DNA from: Myoxocephalus aenaeus
Lineage: Eukaryota; Chordata; Actinopteri; Perciformes; Cottidae
Assembly (NCBI GenBank): GCA_038501785.1
Contig: JBAMJR010000100.1
Span: forward strand, 898,501 to 962,500
Length of the DNA stretch: 64,000 nucleotides
Direction: 5' to 3'
Shown here piece after piece: positions 1 through 11,140 of the stretch. The position numbers and the translations under genes were made by a program. Each line of letters starts with the position of its first letter. The stretch's first letter is position 1. A model generated the notes under the pieces. The model searched no databases, was not told the DNA's origin, and saw nothing but the letters and a program-made list of their open reading frames with translations.

Positions 1-1075
1 CGCGTAAGACTCTATTCACGGTGGGGGAGGGACACAAAGGGGAGATTGTTTGTGTCGAAAAAAGTGCCTCCACATTTGAATAAGAAGGTTACTGGTGTCA
101 CAACCCTAATGTTACACGGTTACATGTTGACAATGCCAAATACCACCACAATCAATTAGCACTGTGTGCGTGACAAACATCCCGGATGTGGGGTGACAGA
201 GAGGAAACAGTGGAGCTGCTAGTGTCAGCAAACAGAGGAACACCGGACAATTTGTTTAATAATAAATCAAAGTTTTAATTTATTAAGCAAGAATGCCAAA
301 GGATCCACTGGCGGATTAGCACTTTTTCTCTGATTTGTATATTTCATATTTTTGGGGTTTTGTACATTTATTTATTTTTAACAAAATAAGCAATATGAAT
401 ATTACCTCAGGCTCAGGATATTTCTGATCGGTATTTTCACTCTTTTACATTTTATAGACTAAAAAGTTATTTCACTGAACATCAAAAATGAATTGCTGAA
501 TCAATAACAAACATTACGGCTGCAGCTACTGATTCTCTTCATGATCGATTAATCTGCCGATTACATTTGGGACTAATTAACTTTCTGTTTCGGGACGAAA
601 TGCCCATCATAATTTGCCACGGTGACGTCTTCAATTTGCTGTTTTTGTGTGACTAACAGGCCCAAAACTAAAAGATGTACATGGACCGGAAAAAGAAGAA
701 GAAAAAGCTGCAGATCATCATACTTAAGAAATCAGAAACAAGGCCGAGAGAATTTGTTTTCTCTCGGCCCTAATCAAAGAATCGACCTATCGTTTCAGCA
801 CAAATCACAAATCGCAGCGCTCGTGTATACCAGCATGGAGGGGATGCAACGTCTTCCTGAGTGGAATCGATCGGTTGCATGAACAATTGTTCCTGCTTCC
901 AAACCAGGAGATGAGGAAAGTATAGATAGTATCAACTTTATTTCCCTCGCAGAGGCTCTATCACTGCACTACAGGATATAAACTATTAAGAGCTGACGGG
1001 ATCAATTATTAAGAGCTCCATTTGCATGACTCCATTATCCCGCGGAAACAGAAGAACATCATGATTTATACATAC
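1..1075 (-). other. Intron after the Ig 2 exon (partial)
   Basis: AT-rich intronic sequence with no recognisable exon. The expected next exon of the family (beginning after ...DSARKT) was looked for and not seen. It holds one fragment of a dispersed teleost DNA repeat at about 511-750. The 86-codon reading frame at 622-882 lies partly within that repeat and looks spurious. Confidence 0.6.
511..750 (+). repeat. Fragment of a dispersed TIR-type DNA repeat (family C)
   Basis: The stretch begins GGCTGCAGCTACTGATT, passes through GATCGATTAATCTGCCGATT and continues with TGCCCATCATAATTTG and GGTGACGTCTTCAATTTGC. This order matches, from memory, a very common percomorph repeat whose ends read like (A)GAGCTGCAACTAATGATT. 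A second, nearly end-to-end copy is at 4051-4282 in the opposite orientation, and an internal piece is at 9889-9960. The right end of this copy is degenerate. I do not assign a formal family name. Confidence 0.55.
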
Positions 1076-1210
1076 GGGTTTTGCGCGCGGAGTCCTCCAC
1101 AAACAGCGAAGAGATGTCCTCGTCCACGCCGGCATCGTTCTTGGCGATGCAAGTATAGGCGCCGGTGTCTTCAAAGTGCACGTTGCTGATGTGCACCTCA
1201 CTGCCATTAG
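1076..1210 (-). CDS. fstl5: fstl5-like exon: Ig domain 2, C-terminal half
   Basis: The exon is 135 nt, phase 1 in and phase 1 out. The acceptor is a pyrimidine-rich tract ending CTCCTCAAAG|. The donor is ACCC|GTATGTAT. With the G from the previous exon it encodes 45 codons, from ANGSEVHISNV to VEDSARKT, plus a leading C that would start the Leu codon expected next in FSTL4/5. The F-strand Cys is at codon 21 (AYTCIAKN), completing the second Ig domain. An N-glycosylation sequon, Asn-Gly-Ser, is at codons 2-4. The C-terminal region of the protein (about half of it) should follow in exons below coordinate 1; none is visible here. Confidence 0.95.
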
Positions 1211-2014
1211 CTTTGAGGAGCAACAGAGACAGAGAGCAGACAGAGATAAAAGGAGACATCCATGCTTCCATCCTCTGCTGCCATTACTCTGTTACACAAC
1301 GGCTCTCTAATGTGTTAGGAAGGAAGGTGAGAGCTTTGTTTTGGGGAAGATTAAAAAAGGTAGGTGTGTGTGTGTGTGTGTGGCGCATGTCTGCCACTTG
1401 CTGTGCTTCTGTGAACACTGGGGCACGTCAGAAGCTTTTGTGTGCAACCTCAACGGAAAAGCATTTGGCTTTGCTGTTAATTGAAAGAACAATAAAGCCA
1501 TTTAAAGCTGAGTATCTGATACTGCGGCCAGACAATAAAACAAATGTGTCAAGCTACCGGCATTATGAATCTCTCGACGGCCTGAATTTACTCATGCTGC
1601 AATAAAATAAAAAAAAGTATTTCAACTGAAATTGGCAAAAATAAACGATGGCATCTAACCGACCAATCAGCCAACAGCCGAGTCAACATAAAATTAGAAA
1701 CACATCATCAGATTTTTTTTCTTTCTACATTTCCTTTCATTGAAATATACCGGATTCTTTCTTGATTAAAATGTCTGTTCAAATGTCCCTATTTCATAAC
1801 AATAACGTTAAACAGTATGAGCTGTAAGAGTAGCAATAGTCATGACATATGGTACTTATTATTTTATAGTGCTAGTAGCAGCAATCGGAGAAGCAACCGT
1901 AGCAGTAAAAGAGGTAATAATAGCAGTACTAAAAATAATAATGGAAGCAGAAGTAGTGGGAATAAAAATAAATCCACAAGTGGAAAAGCAGTGAGCAGCA
2001 CGCTGCCTCGGTAC
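1211..2014 (-). other. Intron between the two Ig 2 exons
   Basis: The 804-bp intron is the shortest of the five complete ones. It contains a (TG)n run at about 1364-1382 and an imperfect trinucleotide-like tract rich in AGY and AAT at about 1866-1975, close to the donor of the upstream exon. No other gene or element is visible. Reading frames that cross it are extensions of the flanking exons or noise. Confidence 0.7.
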
Positions 2015-2176
2015 CTTGCAGGGTGAGCTGTTTGGACAGCTTGGTGGTGATGTCCATGCCGTTCTTCAGCCAGGCCAGCTGCGGGCTGGGGATGCCCTCG
2101 GCGTGGCAGCGCAGGCCGGCGGTGACGCCCGGCTCCCGCGCTTGGCTCTCTGGGTAAACTCGGATGACGGGAGGAA
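2015..2176 (-). CDS. fstl5: fstl5-like exon: Ig domain 2, N-terminal half
   Basis: The exon is 162 nt, phase 1 in and phase 1 out. The acceptor is CGCATATTCCAG| and the donor is CTGCAAG|GTACCG. With the G from the previous exon it encodes 54 codons, from VPPVIRVYPESQAREP to KLSKQLTLQ. The B-strand Cys is at codon 24 (LRCHAEG) and the core Trp at codon 36 (LAWLKNG). The VPPVIRVYPE motif marks the junction between the two Ig domains in FSTL4/5. The exon is noticeably GC-rich compared with its AT-rich flanks. An imperfect AGY/AAT-rich tract begins about 40 bases past its donor site (plus-strand 1866-1975). Confidence 0.95.
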
Positions 2177-3542
2177 CTGGAATATGCGGGGCAGAGAGGA
2201 GAGGGAGGGATTCGGGATGAATAAACGCGGAGCGTCCCACAATGTCGTTCACTTAAGTACCACTTGAGGAGTGAGGCGAAGTTTTAAAGAAGATGTCCTG
2301 GACTTATGGTTTCGGCGTTCGCATTGCTGAATGCCTTTAGATACGGTGAAAGCCAAACGAATCAGATAGATGAATAAGGGAGGGAATCTCGGTTCGGACG
2401 GTATTGATTTTGCTTGGTGGCCATTGTTTTTTTATGTTACCTTTTGTCTGGAAGGGAATGACGGGATGGAAGCAGAGACAACAAAATGTGTGAAGACAGA
2501 AAAAAAGGCACAAAACTGTTCCAAGAGCTGACTTTACACATTTCTGCACATTGTGCCACCGTCATGCTGGAGCTTCACTTCTTTGCCCTACCCCGAAGCA
2601 AAAGCAAACAAAACAAAAAGATCCTTCATACTGTACTTCCATAAATCAACATAAATCAATAAAACACACAAATACATTAACAATGTGAATGTATTCAGTG
2701 GCTGATAGAATACGCCATAAGTTTTGTTCTACACCCGGTGGCTAAACTGTGAGAGTCTTGCTCCATAAAACATGGACAAATATCAAAAGAATGAATTTGA
2801 ATAATCCTTTAAAAAGAACGACGCCTCCTCCGAGTAGCATAACAATGATAAAACCTTTCAAAAAGGATCCTAGTATCTCTGAGGAGAAATGCCGACTGAA
2901 AATTGGACAGTGACAATGAACTGTTTACAGAGCGGCCGCGAAAACAAACCCAAAAAAAAGGAAGCGTGAGTCGTTCCACAGCGGCCTGTCACGTATAAGA
3001 CGACAACCTGGCAGCGCTTGAAGTCGGGACGTCCCGTTTTTCTTCCTATCTCGCCATCTTGTTTTGAGCAATCCCTCGTTGCCTCTGTGGCCCAAATCAG
3101 TGTCCTCTTTTTCTTCCCCTTTCTGAAACAGACTTCAGAAGAAGGAAGCGAGCGTCTTGGCAGCAGCAGAAGAGGCCAGACGTGCTGCGGGGACTATTTC
3201 CTGCGGGGGCGCCGGGTTAGAGGAAGCATCCGCTCAGCCAGGTGAGCGAAACGACTGAAGATCGGCGCCACGGCCATCTGGTTAACCACGAGCGCTCCCG
3301 GGGCTTTCGGCTCCCGCTCCGAACTCGCTGCCAGCACGCCATCCAGGGGCCCATCCTCACGACACTCAGGTTACTTTACCAATCACGGTCACAGTTACGG
3401 CGACGGCCCTCAGCGGTAACACGGTTGACTGGATGGAGCCCACGGAGACAATTATTGTGTACGATCTTTAGAGTGAGGCTTATTCCTCACACTTAATATC
3501 CTCACAGATGCCTGTACACAAGCATAGAGGTGCTCTCTTTCA

Positions 3543-3579
3543 TGTGTGTGTCCGTGTGTGTGTGTGTGTGTGTGTGTGT
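3543..3579. repeat. (TG)n microsatellite, interrupted
   Basis: Two TG runs separated by TCC, visible directly. It is short and intronic, and the reading frames crossing it are artefacts of the repeat. Confidence 0.95.
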
Positions 3580-4050
3580 CCAGCTCCTGCTCTCTATCTG
3601 CTTTTATTATCCTCCTTCTTTGTTTTCCCTTTATGTGTCGCGTGCTCACTGTAAATCACCTGGTGACAGCTGCGGTTGGTTGCGGAGGATTGCTTGAATG
3701 TAAAGCTGCATCTTTACATCCGTCTTCCTGAACGCTCGCACAATATAGCGCAGCAATCTCAGTACTTATAAAAGGTATATACTTCGAAAGCATTATGCAA
3801 ATGAGGTGATTTGATTTTGCATTTTCACCTTCACGCTTGCCGTCCATACGGAATGTGTTTTTGTAACTGAGGGTTTTTTTTTACGTGCACGCTAGTTCAG
3901 ATCGGGTTTATGGAAAATAATGGTAACTTTGGAAGTAAAGCGGTAGTTAGTAAGTGAAACAAAAACAACACAAATCTGGTGATGAATTCTGAAATTAAGA
4001 TTGACACAACAAAATGACATGAAAGGGTTGGATATTGGTCATACGGAGGA

Positions 4051-4282
4051 TTAGAGCTGAAGCAAGTAGTCGATCAATAGGAAATTAATTTTCAAGAAAA
4101 GAAAATCCATACCAAGCTTCTAAAGTATGAAATATGCTGCTTTCCTTTGTATTACATTAATTAAGATACATCTTTGGGGATTTGAACTTGATTTATTTAT
4201 TTATTTTACTGAAAAAACTATAAATAAATGAAAGAATCGACAGATTCAGCATTAATGAAAAATAAGGTTAGGTGTAGCCCTG
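4051..4282 (-). mobile_element. Small non-autonomous DNA element (family C)
   Basis: About 230 bp, starting TTAGAGCTGAAGCAAGTAGTC and ending GTTAGGTGTAGCCCT. Internal landmarks (TGCTGCTTTCCTTTG, ACATCTTTGGGGATTTG, GAATCGACAGATT) occur in the order expected for the reverse complement of the family seen at 511-750. The ends are imperfect inverted repeats of the (A)GAGCTGCAAC type. No clear target-site duplication could be read, so exact ends are uncertain. The family identification is from memory of percomorph sequence. Confidence 0.5.
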
Positions 4283-7200
4283 CAGAGGATAACTGTAATC
4301 TAAATCCAACACGCAAACTAAACTGAGGTGCAACTCAATCGATAGAGAAATGACAGATTTGCTGGATGTAGAGGATTTTAATAAGAGTAACTTGCACTGA
4401 TGCAAACGATCAGAGACCTGGATAATTAGACGTATCGAGCTGAATAACCTGGTCCCACTACACTCCGTTTCAAATGAATATCCCAAATATGATTGATCAT
4501 TGCGAGGATACTAAGTCTCATTGTGGAGGCCAGGCAACGGTCAACGCTTTTCTACGGCTGAAGTTAGAAGAACTAAGTTAAGCTGAATTAATCATAGTAA
4601 TGTATATTAATGGCAAGATATCAGCAGTATTTAAGATGATCTAATATCAAGATTAGTTTCAGATAAGAGATCAGAAGAAACGTCTTACTCAACGAGTAGA
4701 ATAAGGTCACAATCAATATGTTTGTGCGTGTGGCAGTCGTCGGAGGGAGGTTTTGGGGTCTTGGCACATAAAACATGGAGCTATGTTGCTGGCCCACATC
4801 CACAACAACCTACTAATCAGCCGAATAGCGCGAGCATGCATCGACCGGACTCCCTTCAGCACCTCATTAATAAATCCTCTAAGGCAATCTCAACAAAGTT
4901 GCATTAATTGTCCGTTGGAATTAAAGCAAAATAGATCCACGGGACTTTTAGTTCAAGAAAAAGCTGTATTGCTGCCACAGTGGTCAGTAATGGGTTGGAC
5001 ACTTCACTCACACACAGTACAGTAAAAGTAGCGCAGACTCAAATGCATTATTTCTGCTGAATGCCCGGTGATTCAAGCACTTTTGATCTGAATAGAACAT
5101 GATATTTTTCACAAGGAAACTGCTTTTAAATAAAAAATAGAGCCACTTCACATTAGAGAACTTGACATAGATGTCATTACCGTTTATTACAGCAATGTAC
5201 CATTTTTCTCAGGAGGGTGGTGAATAGTGTGAAGGAAAAAAAGGAAAATGATCTGAATGTAACTCAACCAGCTGCTAACAAGAGGGCCTTCAATGGTTTA
5301 ATACACTAAATCATCATAACACCGATTATCTTCGAGATGCTCCAATTTAATTAGAAATACTTGCAGGATACAGTTTGTATGCTATTGCTATGAATATACT
5401 TCATATTTGTATTCATATATAGTGTGTGATTGTGTGTTTTTCTGGCCTTCAGAATCAATCTAGAAACAGGTGCTGAAAAGGGGAGACAGGGCAGGGATCT
5501 TATCATCAGGATGGTCTTTTGTTAGAGGCAATACAGTGTGTATAGAAATATCTTCTGATGCCATTGAGACTGATAGAAAATAGATGGCATGGCATCAAGC
5601 TCACATCTCATCTCACACATCTTCTTTGGAGTAAATTGCTTGTGAGCTTTGAGAAGATGGAACTGGTCGGTACTTTGCGCTGAAGCCGTCCAATCAGAGC
5701 CGCCGACGGCCCGGCAGGAGTCAGATAGCTTGCAGGGAAAGGGGAGTAGTAGCAGCGTGTGGAGGGTCACAATTACAGAGCGCAGGTGTAATCAGTGCCG
5801 TGAATTGGTATACAGAGGTTGGCTGAGGCCGAGCAGAAGTTGGAACTGGGTTCCTCTGAAGGATTTTCATGGACCTAATTCAACAAAACATCTGTGGTGG
5901 GAGGGACACCCGGCCTGCCAGAACTTCAATCACCCAGCCTAGTTTCCTCAGACATCTCCATCCACGTGAGGTTTCTACGCAGTTCAGCTCGGCATAATTA
6001 CATTGGTAAACATTGAAGCATTGTTTAAATATTTGTATGAAAAGTGAGCATATTGGCTAAGCAGACAGGTGTCCAAAATGAGTTTATTTAAGCGATTATG
6101 TGTTATTAAAAAGCTTATTAGAGATAAGAATATGGAATACATGATTATGAAGGGAACAAATGTGCATGTTTTTTGCAAATTGGTTTAGCTTTTTTTGGGG
6201 TATTGCAGGCCCAGAAGGTACAGTATACTATATATACTAACACTATAATATACTGTAGCTAGTCTGGTTTCAGACCATTTTTCAGTTGTTCAAATAGGTG
6301 TGTTGCTGTGTCTATTTGAGGTTGTTTCCCATTGTTAGAGGAATAATTGAAGAACTAAGCCAGATTGATAAAAATAAATAGTGACATAACAACTGTCAAT
6401 GAGATGCACACACCTGTAAAAGTTGGTATCAGTGAACTTACAGAGATAACGACTCTTAAATCTGAAAATTCCTCCTCACCAGCAGCGCTGCCACTTTCCT
6501 GCCAACTTATAATGACTTTGTCAGGATGCATACACATCGCTGTGTGTCTGATTATCATCATACATTTTTTTTGCCATACTAAAGTACTTCTCGTCCAAGT
6601 TGGATCGTCCTTGAACACCTTGACCTTGTGGTGATTGTTGTTTCTAAACGGGTTGAAACGTATCGAGTAAACAGAGTGGTGTTTAAATTGAGTTAGAAAA
6701 GATTGAGTTATTAAAGGTAGAATGACCTGAGCAGACGCTGTGAGAGCACTAATACACAAGTAGGAGAATATCACTTTTGATAAACATCAATGTTATCTCC
6801 ACTAAGTGCTGGATTCCTGCCTTTGATAAACTGTTTAACAATGGAGCTCATCACTTCTCACTTCATTCCTGAAGCTCAAAAAGAAAGAAAAAGCTGTGAC
6901 ACCACCGTTTGCATCGTATTAGCTTCTTATCGATTTTTTGTGTCAGGCATCTGCTCTGCATATCTACCTACGTTACCCGTCTCTATACTGTGGAAATGTG
7001 GCTGCTGTCTGTCAATTACTCGGAGGAGAGGCGTGTCAGAGAGCCAAGTGGACGAGGAGCCAAGTTCCTTCCCACCGGCTGTCTAGAGCTCAATAATGGT
7101 GACTTCTTAGTTAAAGGCCCATTATCTAAGAAAAACCTTGCGCCAGTGAATTCCCCACTTGACTATGAATATGGGAGAGGAAGCACAGCCTGGATTGCTG

Positions 7201-8134
7201 TAGACGTCTATTACTGATATTGAAGTTTCCACCGGTCACTAATAGAGGTCAATACCGCCTTGTAAATGATTCAATTACCACTTAAGGTGGAATGAAAGAA
7301 TGACAATAAGCCAAGAGTGAAAATCTATATATTTACAAAACTGTTTTGGAATTCTTTGGATGAGTGTAAATTATAATGTAGAAAAAAAAAATAATGGAAA
7401 GTTATACTTCATGTGTGTAATTAAGTTGATAACAAATTAGGCTGATATCAGTGGGATAAGGATCGCTGTTAGTTAGTTTAGAATGAGCAGTTTGCTATAA
7501 CTCTTTTACTTACTGCTACATACAGAATGAAAGTGAAATGAAAACTATATGTATACATACAAAAAGATGAAATATTAACTTAAATGTATATATTTATTGA
7601 TAGAGTTTAACACATTTAGACTTACTGTATATGACTTTAAAGTGTATGCAGGTGTCATTGATACTGAATAGAATGAATAGAGGAGATCCGCAGTTTAAAA
7701 AAAATAATATCAGCAATTAGATGTTAAAGTGACATTGAAACAGAAGTCAGAGGGTCTTCAGTAATGAGACCGAATCCTCGTGTTAAAAACAATCTTTCTT
7801 CAACCGAAACAAAACACTCATCTCCCACTGTCATATTGCTCTGCCGGCTCTGACGATCCACAAGTTTAAGTACGGTTTTATTTGATGTGCAGGGTTCCCT
7901 AGTTGCCCTAAAATCACATTTGAATAAATGTATGTATATGCTACGAGATGAGTCGAGAAAGAATATTTCATAGGAAGTGAAAAAAAGAAATTTTGACAGA
8001 AAAACAAAGGATTAAAACGAGGAAACTGTCTCTGTGTCCTTTAATGGGTTGTAAAGCTTTCAGGGAAACAGCGTGTTGGATTGAGACGGCTTTATTGGCG
8101 GAGATGGAATATAATATTTATAACTACAAACATC

Positions 8135-8257
8135 CTTTGTCCTGAGACCTTCACATTACATAGGGAAAACTTCCCCGAGAAAAACCCTTTAATGGGGGAA
8201 AAAGAGGAATAAACGTCACAGGGAGCGACTGAAGAGAGATCCTTCCCTCTTTGAAGT
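8135..8257 (+). repeat. L2/Maui-like LINE 3' fragment
   Basis: Contains TAGGGAAAACTTCCCCGAGA, then AACCCTTTAATGGGGGAAAA, then GGAATAAACGTCACAGGGAG and GAGAGATCCTTCCCTCTTT. This order resembles a common teleost repeat tail (GGAAAAACTCC...AACCCTTT..GGGAAAAA..GGAAGAAACC..CAGGGAG..GGGATCC). The assignment to an L2-like LINE is from memory. No coding remnant is visible. Confidence 0.5.
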
Positions 8258-9447
8258 GACTCTGCTTTTATATATTGATATTAAATGCCATTGAATGATA
8301 GAAATTAATGCATTGAATAAATTATTGAAAGCATTTTATAAAGCTCTGGCAGCATCCAGTATTCTGCTTGAAGACATAAATAAATGCTCTCGCTTCTCTC
8401 ACAGTGCATCTGCATCTTCCACTCGCTCCCTAACAGCCTTATTAGCTACACAGAACCACATAACTCTCCTCTTCCCTCTCAACACCAAGAGTGTGTTCTC
8501 TGCCTTTTGAAAATACGTCGCTTACACACTCCACCACTGTGCGTGTGTAAACTCGATTCCTGCGTGCAAATCACCGTTTCCTTAACCCCCGGACAGTCGA
8601 GAAAATGAAAGGAGCGAGTAGTCGGCAGGTGGGATTTCTTTCCAACTCAAAACTCGATTCAGACGAGATGCGAGAGAAGTTGCATTCTGATGGGTTTCTG
8701 AGCGCCACTGCCAGGAGAACGCGACACAGCAGGGCTGACAGCTCCATCATAAAGCTCCCCAGCCAGTCGTCGATCACTCAGCGAGGCTCCCGTCGGCCTC
8801 TAGAAGACGAGCAGGCGTGCAGAAACCATGGCAAGGAGACCACTTCACCATCACGGTGCTGGGAGGTTTCCAACTAGCTGATCCAACTCTTTAAATCAGA
8901 TACAACACGCAGGCTGTTGCCGGGAAAAAACGGCGGCGGCCGCGAGCATTGGAGTGCGATGACTGACTAGGTAACCGTGACCAACCCAGTTCGCTCTCTG
9001 TCACACGCATGCACGCGCTCAGCATGACGTACCGTACACACACACACAAACACGCCCGTGACGAATGTGCTCACACCGTGACGAAGGCCTCCTCTTCCAG
9101 CTGTGATTACTGTCCCACCTGAGCTCCAACAGTTTGAGTAATCCAACAGTTTTATCCAGAACCTGGAACTCAACGCATTACATGTGCATCACATAACCGG
9201 TGGGAAAAGAGTACTTTTCAAGGGTAAAACTATAAAGTCAAAACTGCTGGAGCTGTTCTAAAAAAAAAGATCTGGGACGAAGAAATTAAGACGCATAATG
9301 GATCTCCAAGGAGTTCCACTATGTTTGCATGCTTTTTAGTTCTACCACGAAGGACGTGTCATCTTCAGAGTGCACTCTTTTTCTTCTTTTATTTGCGCGT
9401 TTTATTTTATTCTTTAACTACTGCAAGGATTCTAAATAATATGATTA

Positions 9448-9513
9448 AAAATAAGGCAATTTAGTCCACAGGAAACCTGTACAGGTTTCCTGTGGACTAA
9501 ATTGCCTTATTTT
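9448..9513. repeat. Perfect 66-bp palindrome 1
   Basis: Centre between 9480 and 9481. Arms of 33 bases are perfectly complementary with no spacer (centre ...AACCTGT|ACAGGTT...). It overlaps palindrome 2 by two bases. It does not carry the ends or target duplications of a recognisable transposon. It could extrude as a cruciform or give a 33-bp perfect hairpin in the nascent transcript. Confidence 0.97.
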
Positions 9514-9573
9514 ATCCATTGCTCATTCATCTTTTAAGAAACGTTTCTTAAAAGATGAATGAGCAATGGATAA
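9512..9573. repeat. Perfect 62-bp palindrome 2
   Basis: Centre between 9542 and 9543 (...AAGAAAC|GTTTCTT...). Arms of 31 bases are perfectly complementary with no spacer. Its sequence is unrelated to palindrome 1, which it overlaps at 9512-9513. A short AT-alternating stretch follows at 9574-9591. Confidence 0.97.
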
Positions 9574-9888
9574 TATATACATATATATATTGCATTGTAA
9601 AGGATTGTGTATGGTCTATTTCTTTAAAGAAGCAATGCACAATCACCAATATCAACAAGAATTCTATGAAAATCAAATTTGATACCAATTGGCATGTCGA
9701 AACATTGTTGCTACATGTTGCAATATTGAAGGAAACCAGATAATACAATATCTCTTTCGGAACGGATGGAACATGTACCGTATGTATGTTTTTAGATTGA
9801 GAACAGCTTTAGTTCATCTTTCCACTTGAAAGCTCCATGTCTAACATAATATGGCTGCGGGTCAGATTAAAGTCTTTTATTGAACATT

Positions 9889-9960
9889 ATGAGTCACATT
9901 TGAGAAGTTGGAACCATGTTTTAGCGTAAATATGACAGAAAAGATGAGTCAGCTATTCAG
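9889..9960 (+). repeat. Internal piece of dispersed repeat family C
   Basis: GTCACATTTGAGAAGTTGG followed by AACCATGTTTTAGCG and AATATGACAGAAAAG resembles the interior of the element seen at 511-750 and 4051-4282. It is only a fragment, without terminal repeats. Confidence 0.4.
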
Positions 9961-10789
9961 TTTCTCTATCTTTAACCTCCCTTACGAAACCATGAAGGTT
10001 CCAGGATGCCGCCAACACGCAAATATCCCGCCAACAGCTCACCAACCCTGGAAAATGGGACGGTCCAGCATCGGTCAAAGACTCTGGTTCCCTGCCCTGC
10101 GTCAAGGTGAGCTCAACCACTGCAGATCTACTTGGTGCGGCTTCGGCCTCTTCCCACGGAAATGATGACATCTCAGGTCCTGAGAGCCAGTTGTGTAGCG
10201 AGGGATCAGCACAGCACATCCTGCCACATGCAGCTAACTTTGCAGGCTTACATGCTGGGCATTCTCACATTACCACCCAGCAAGGCCCCGCAGGTCTTAA
10301 AGGTAACCCCAACAACGTGACTGTCTGAGCTACAGAGACACACAACCCCCCCCCACCAGGATAAGGTGGTAATTCCCAGAAGTGTATTACTAGATCCTTC
10401 TCCAAAACAGTGAGAGGGCAATAATGAATGACAATGACAAATAACTGCACATGTATACCGCATCGGTAATGTATGTGTTATGCATCATTAATGTCTGCAA
10501 ACAGCTAGAGCTACCTCTTGAAAGATGATGCTGCCAGGCAGAAGTAAACACAGCATTAGGACCCACGTTGTTGCATTTTACCCATCAGAAATACTTAAAT
10601 TTCAAATTACGTTTTCGAAATGAAAGCAGCTTCCCAGAGTGGAAAAATAAATTTGTGTTTATTTCCAGCAGCAGAAGTGGTTGGTGTATTTGATGATTCA
10701 ACCAAGACTTTCATTAATTTACCCCCAAAAAAACAATTTGTTTTCTGCTAAAGTGGCTGGGAGAGTGGACCAACTTTGCAGCCACACGA

Positions 10790-10990
10790 CAAATTAGATG
10801 CAACTTTATTGATTCCTGTGGGTAGAGTGGGGTCACGGCAACAAAGAAAAGGTCTATGGATTAAACAAACAAAACAAGAGCCGACATGGCATTCTGCAGA
10901 TGATAAATAATCATAACAAAATGTACATCTAGAAGATAATAGTGCAGACAATACAAAGGAGGCTGACTGACAATAAAGGCAAACGGACGA
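10790..10990 (-). repeat. Possible LINE 3' end, reverse orientation
   Basis: AACTTTATTGATTCCTGTGGG is the reverse complement of a typical teleost LINE tail (CCC..GGGATCAATAAAGTT). The following stretch, rich in ACAAT and AATAGTGCAGACAATAC, fits the 3' untranslated part of such elements. The family is not resolved and the right boundary is arbitrary. Confidence 0.35.
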
Positions 10991-11036
10991 TACACAATGT
11001 GTATGGGTGGAGTCCACGAGGGACATTTTGATGAGT

Positions 11037-11038
<2 letters not shown>

Positions 11039-11115
<77 letters not shown>

Positions 11116-11140
11116 TGTGAGAGAGAGAGAGAGAGAGAGA
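11039..11140. repeat. (GT)n then (GA)n compound microsatellite
   Basis: About 75 bases of pure GT (11039-11113) pass through GAGTGTGA into a GA run ending near 11140. Seen directly. In the minus-strand transcript it reads TC then CA. The reading frames over it encode only His-Thr repeats and are spurious. Confidence 0.98.

Noticed and set aside
1..1075. Search for the next fstl5-like exon (after ...DSARKT)
   Set aside because: No matching reading frame with an acceptor was found, so it is taken to lie outside the window.
1929..2267. Plus-strand frame 2016-2267 opposite the Ig 2 exon, and the extended minus frame to 1929-2252
   Set aside because: The plus frame is the GC-rich antisense shadow of the exon. 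The minus frame runs past both splice sites into intron, so the exon is limited to 2015-2176.
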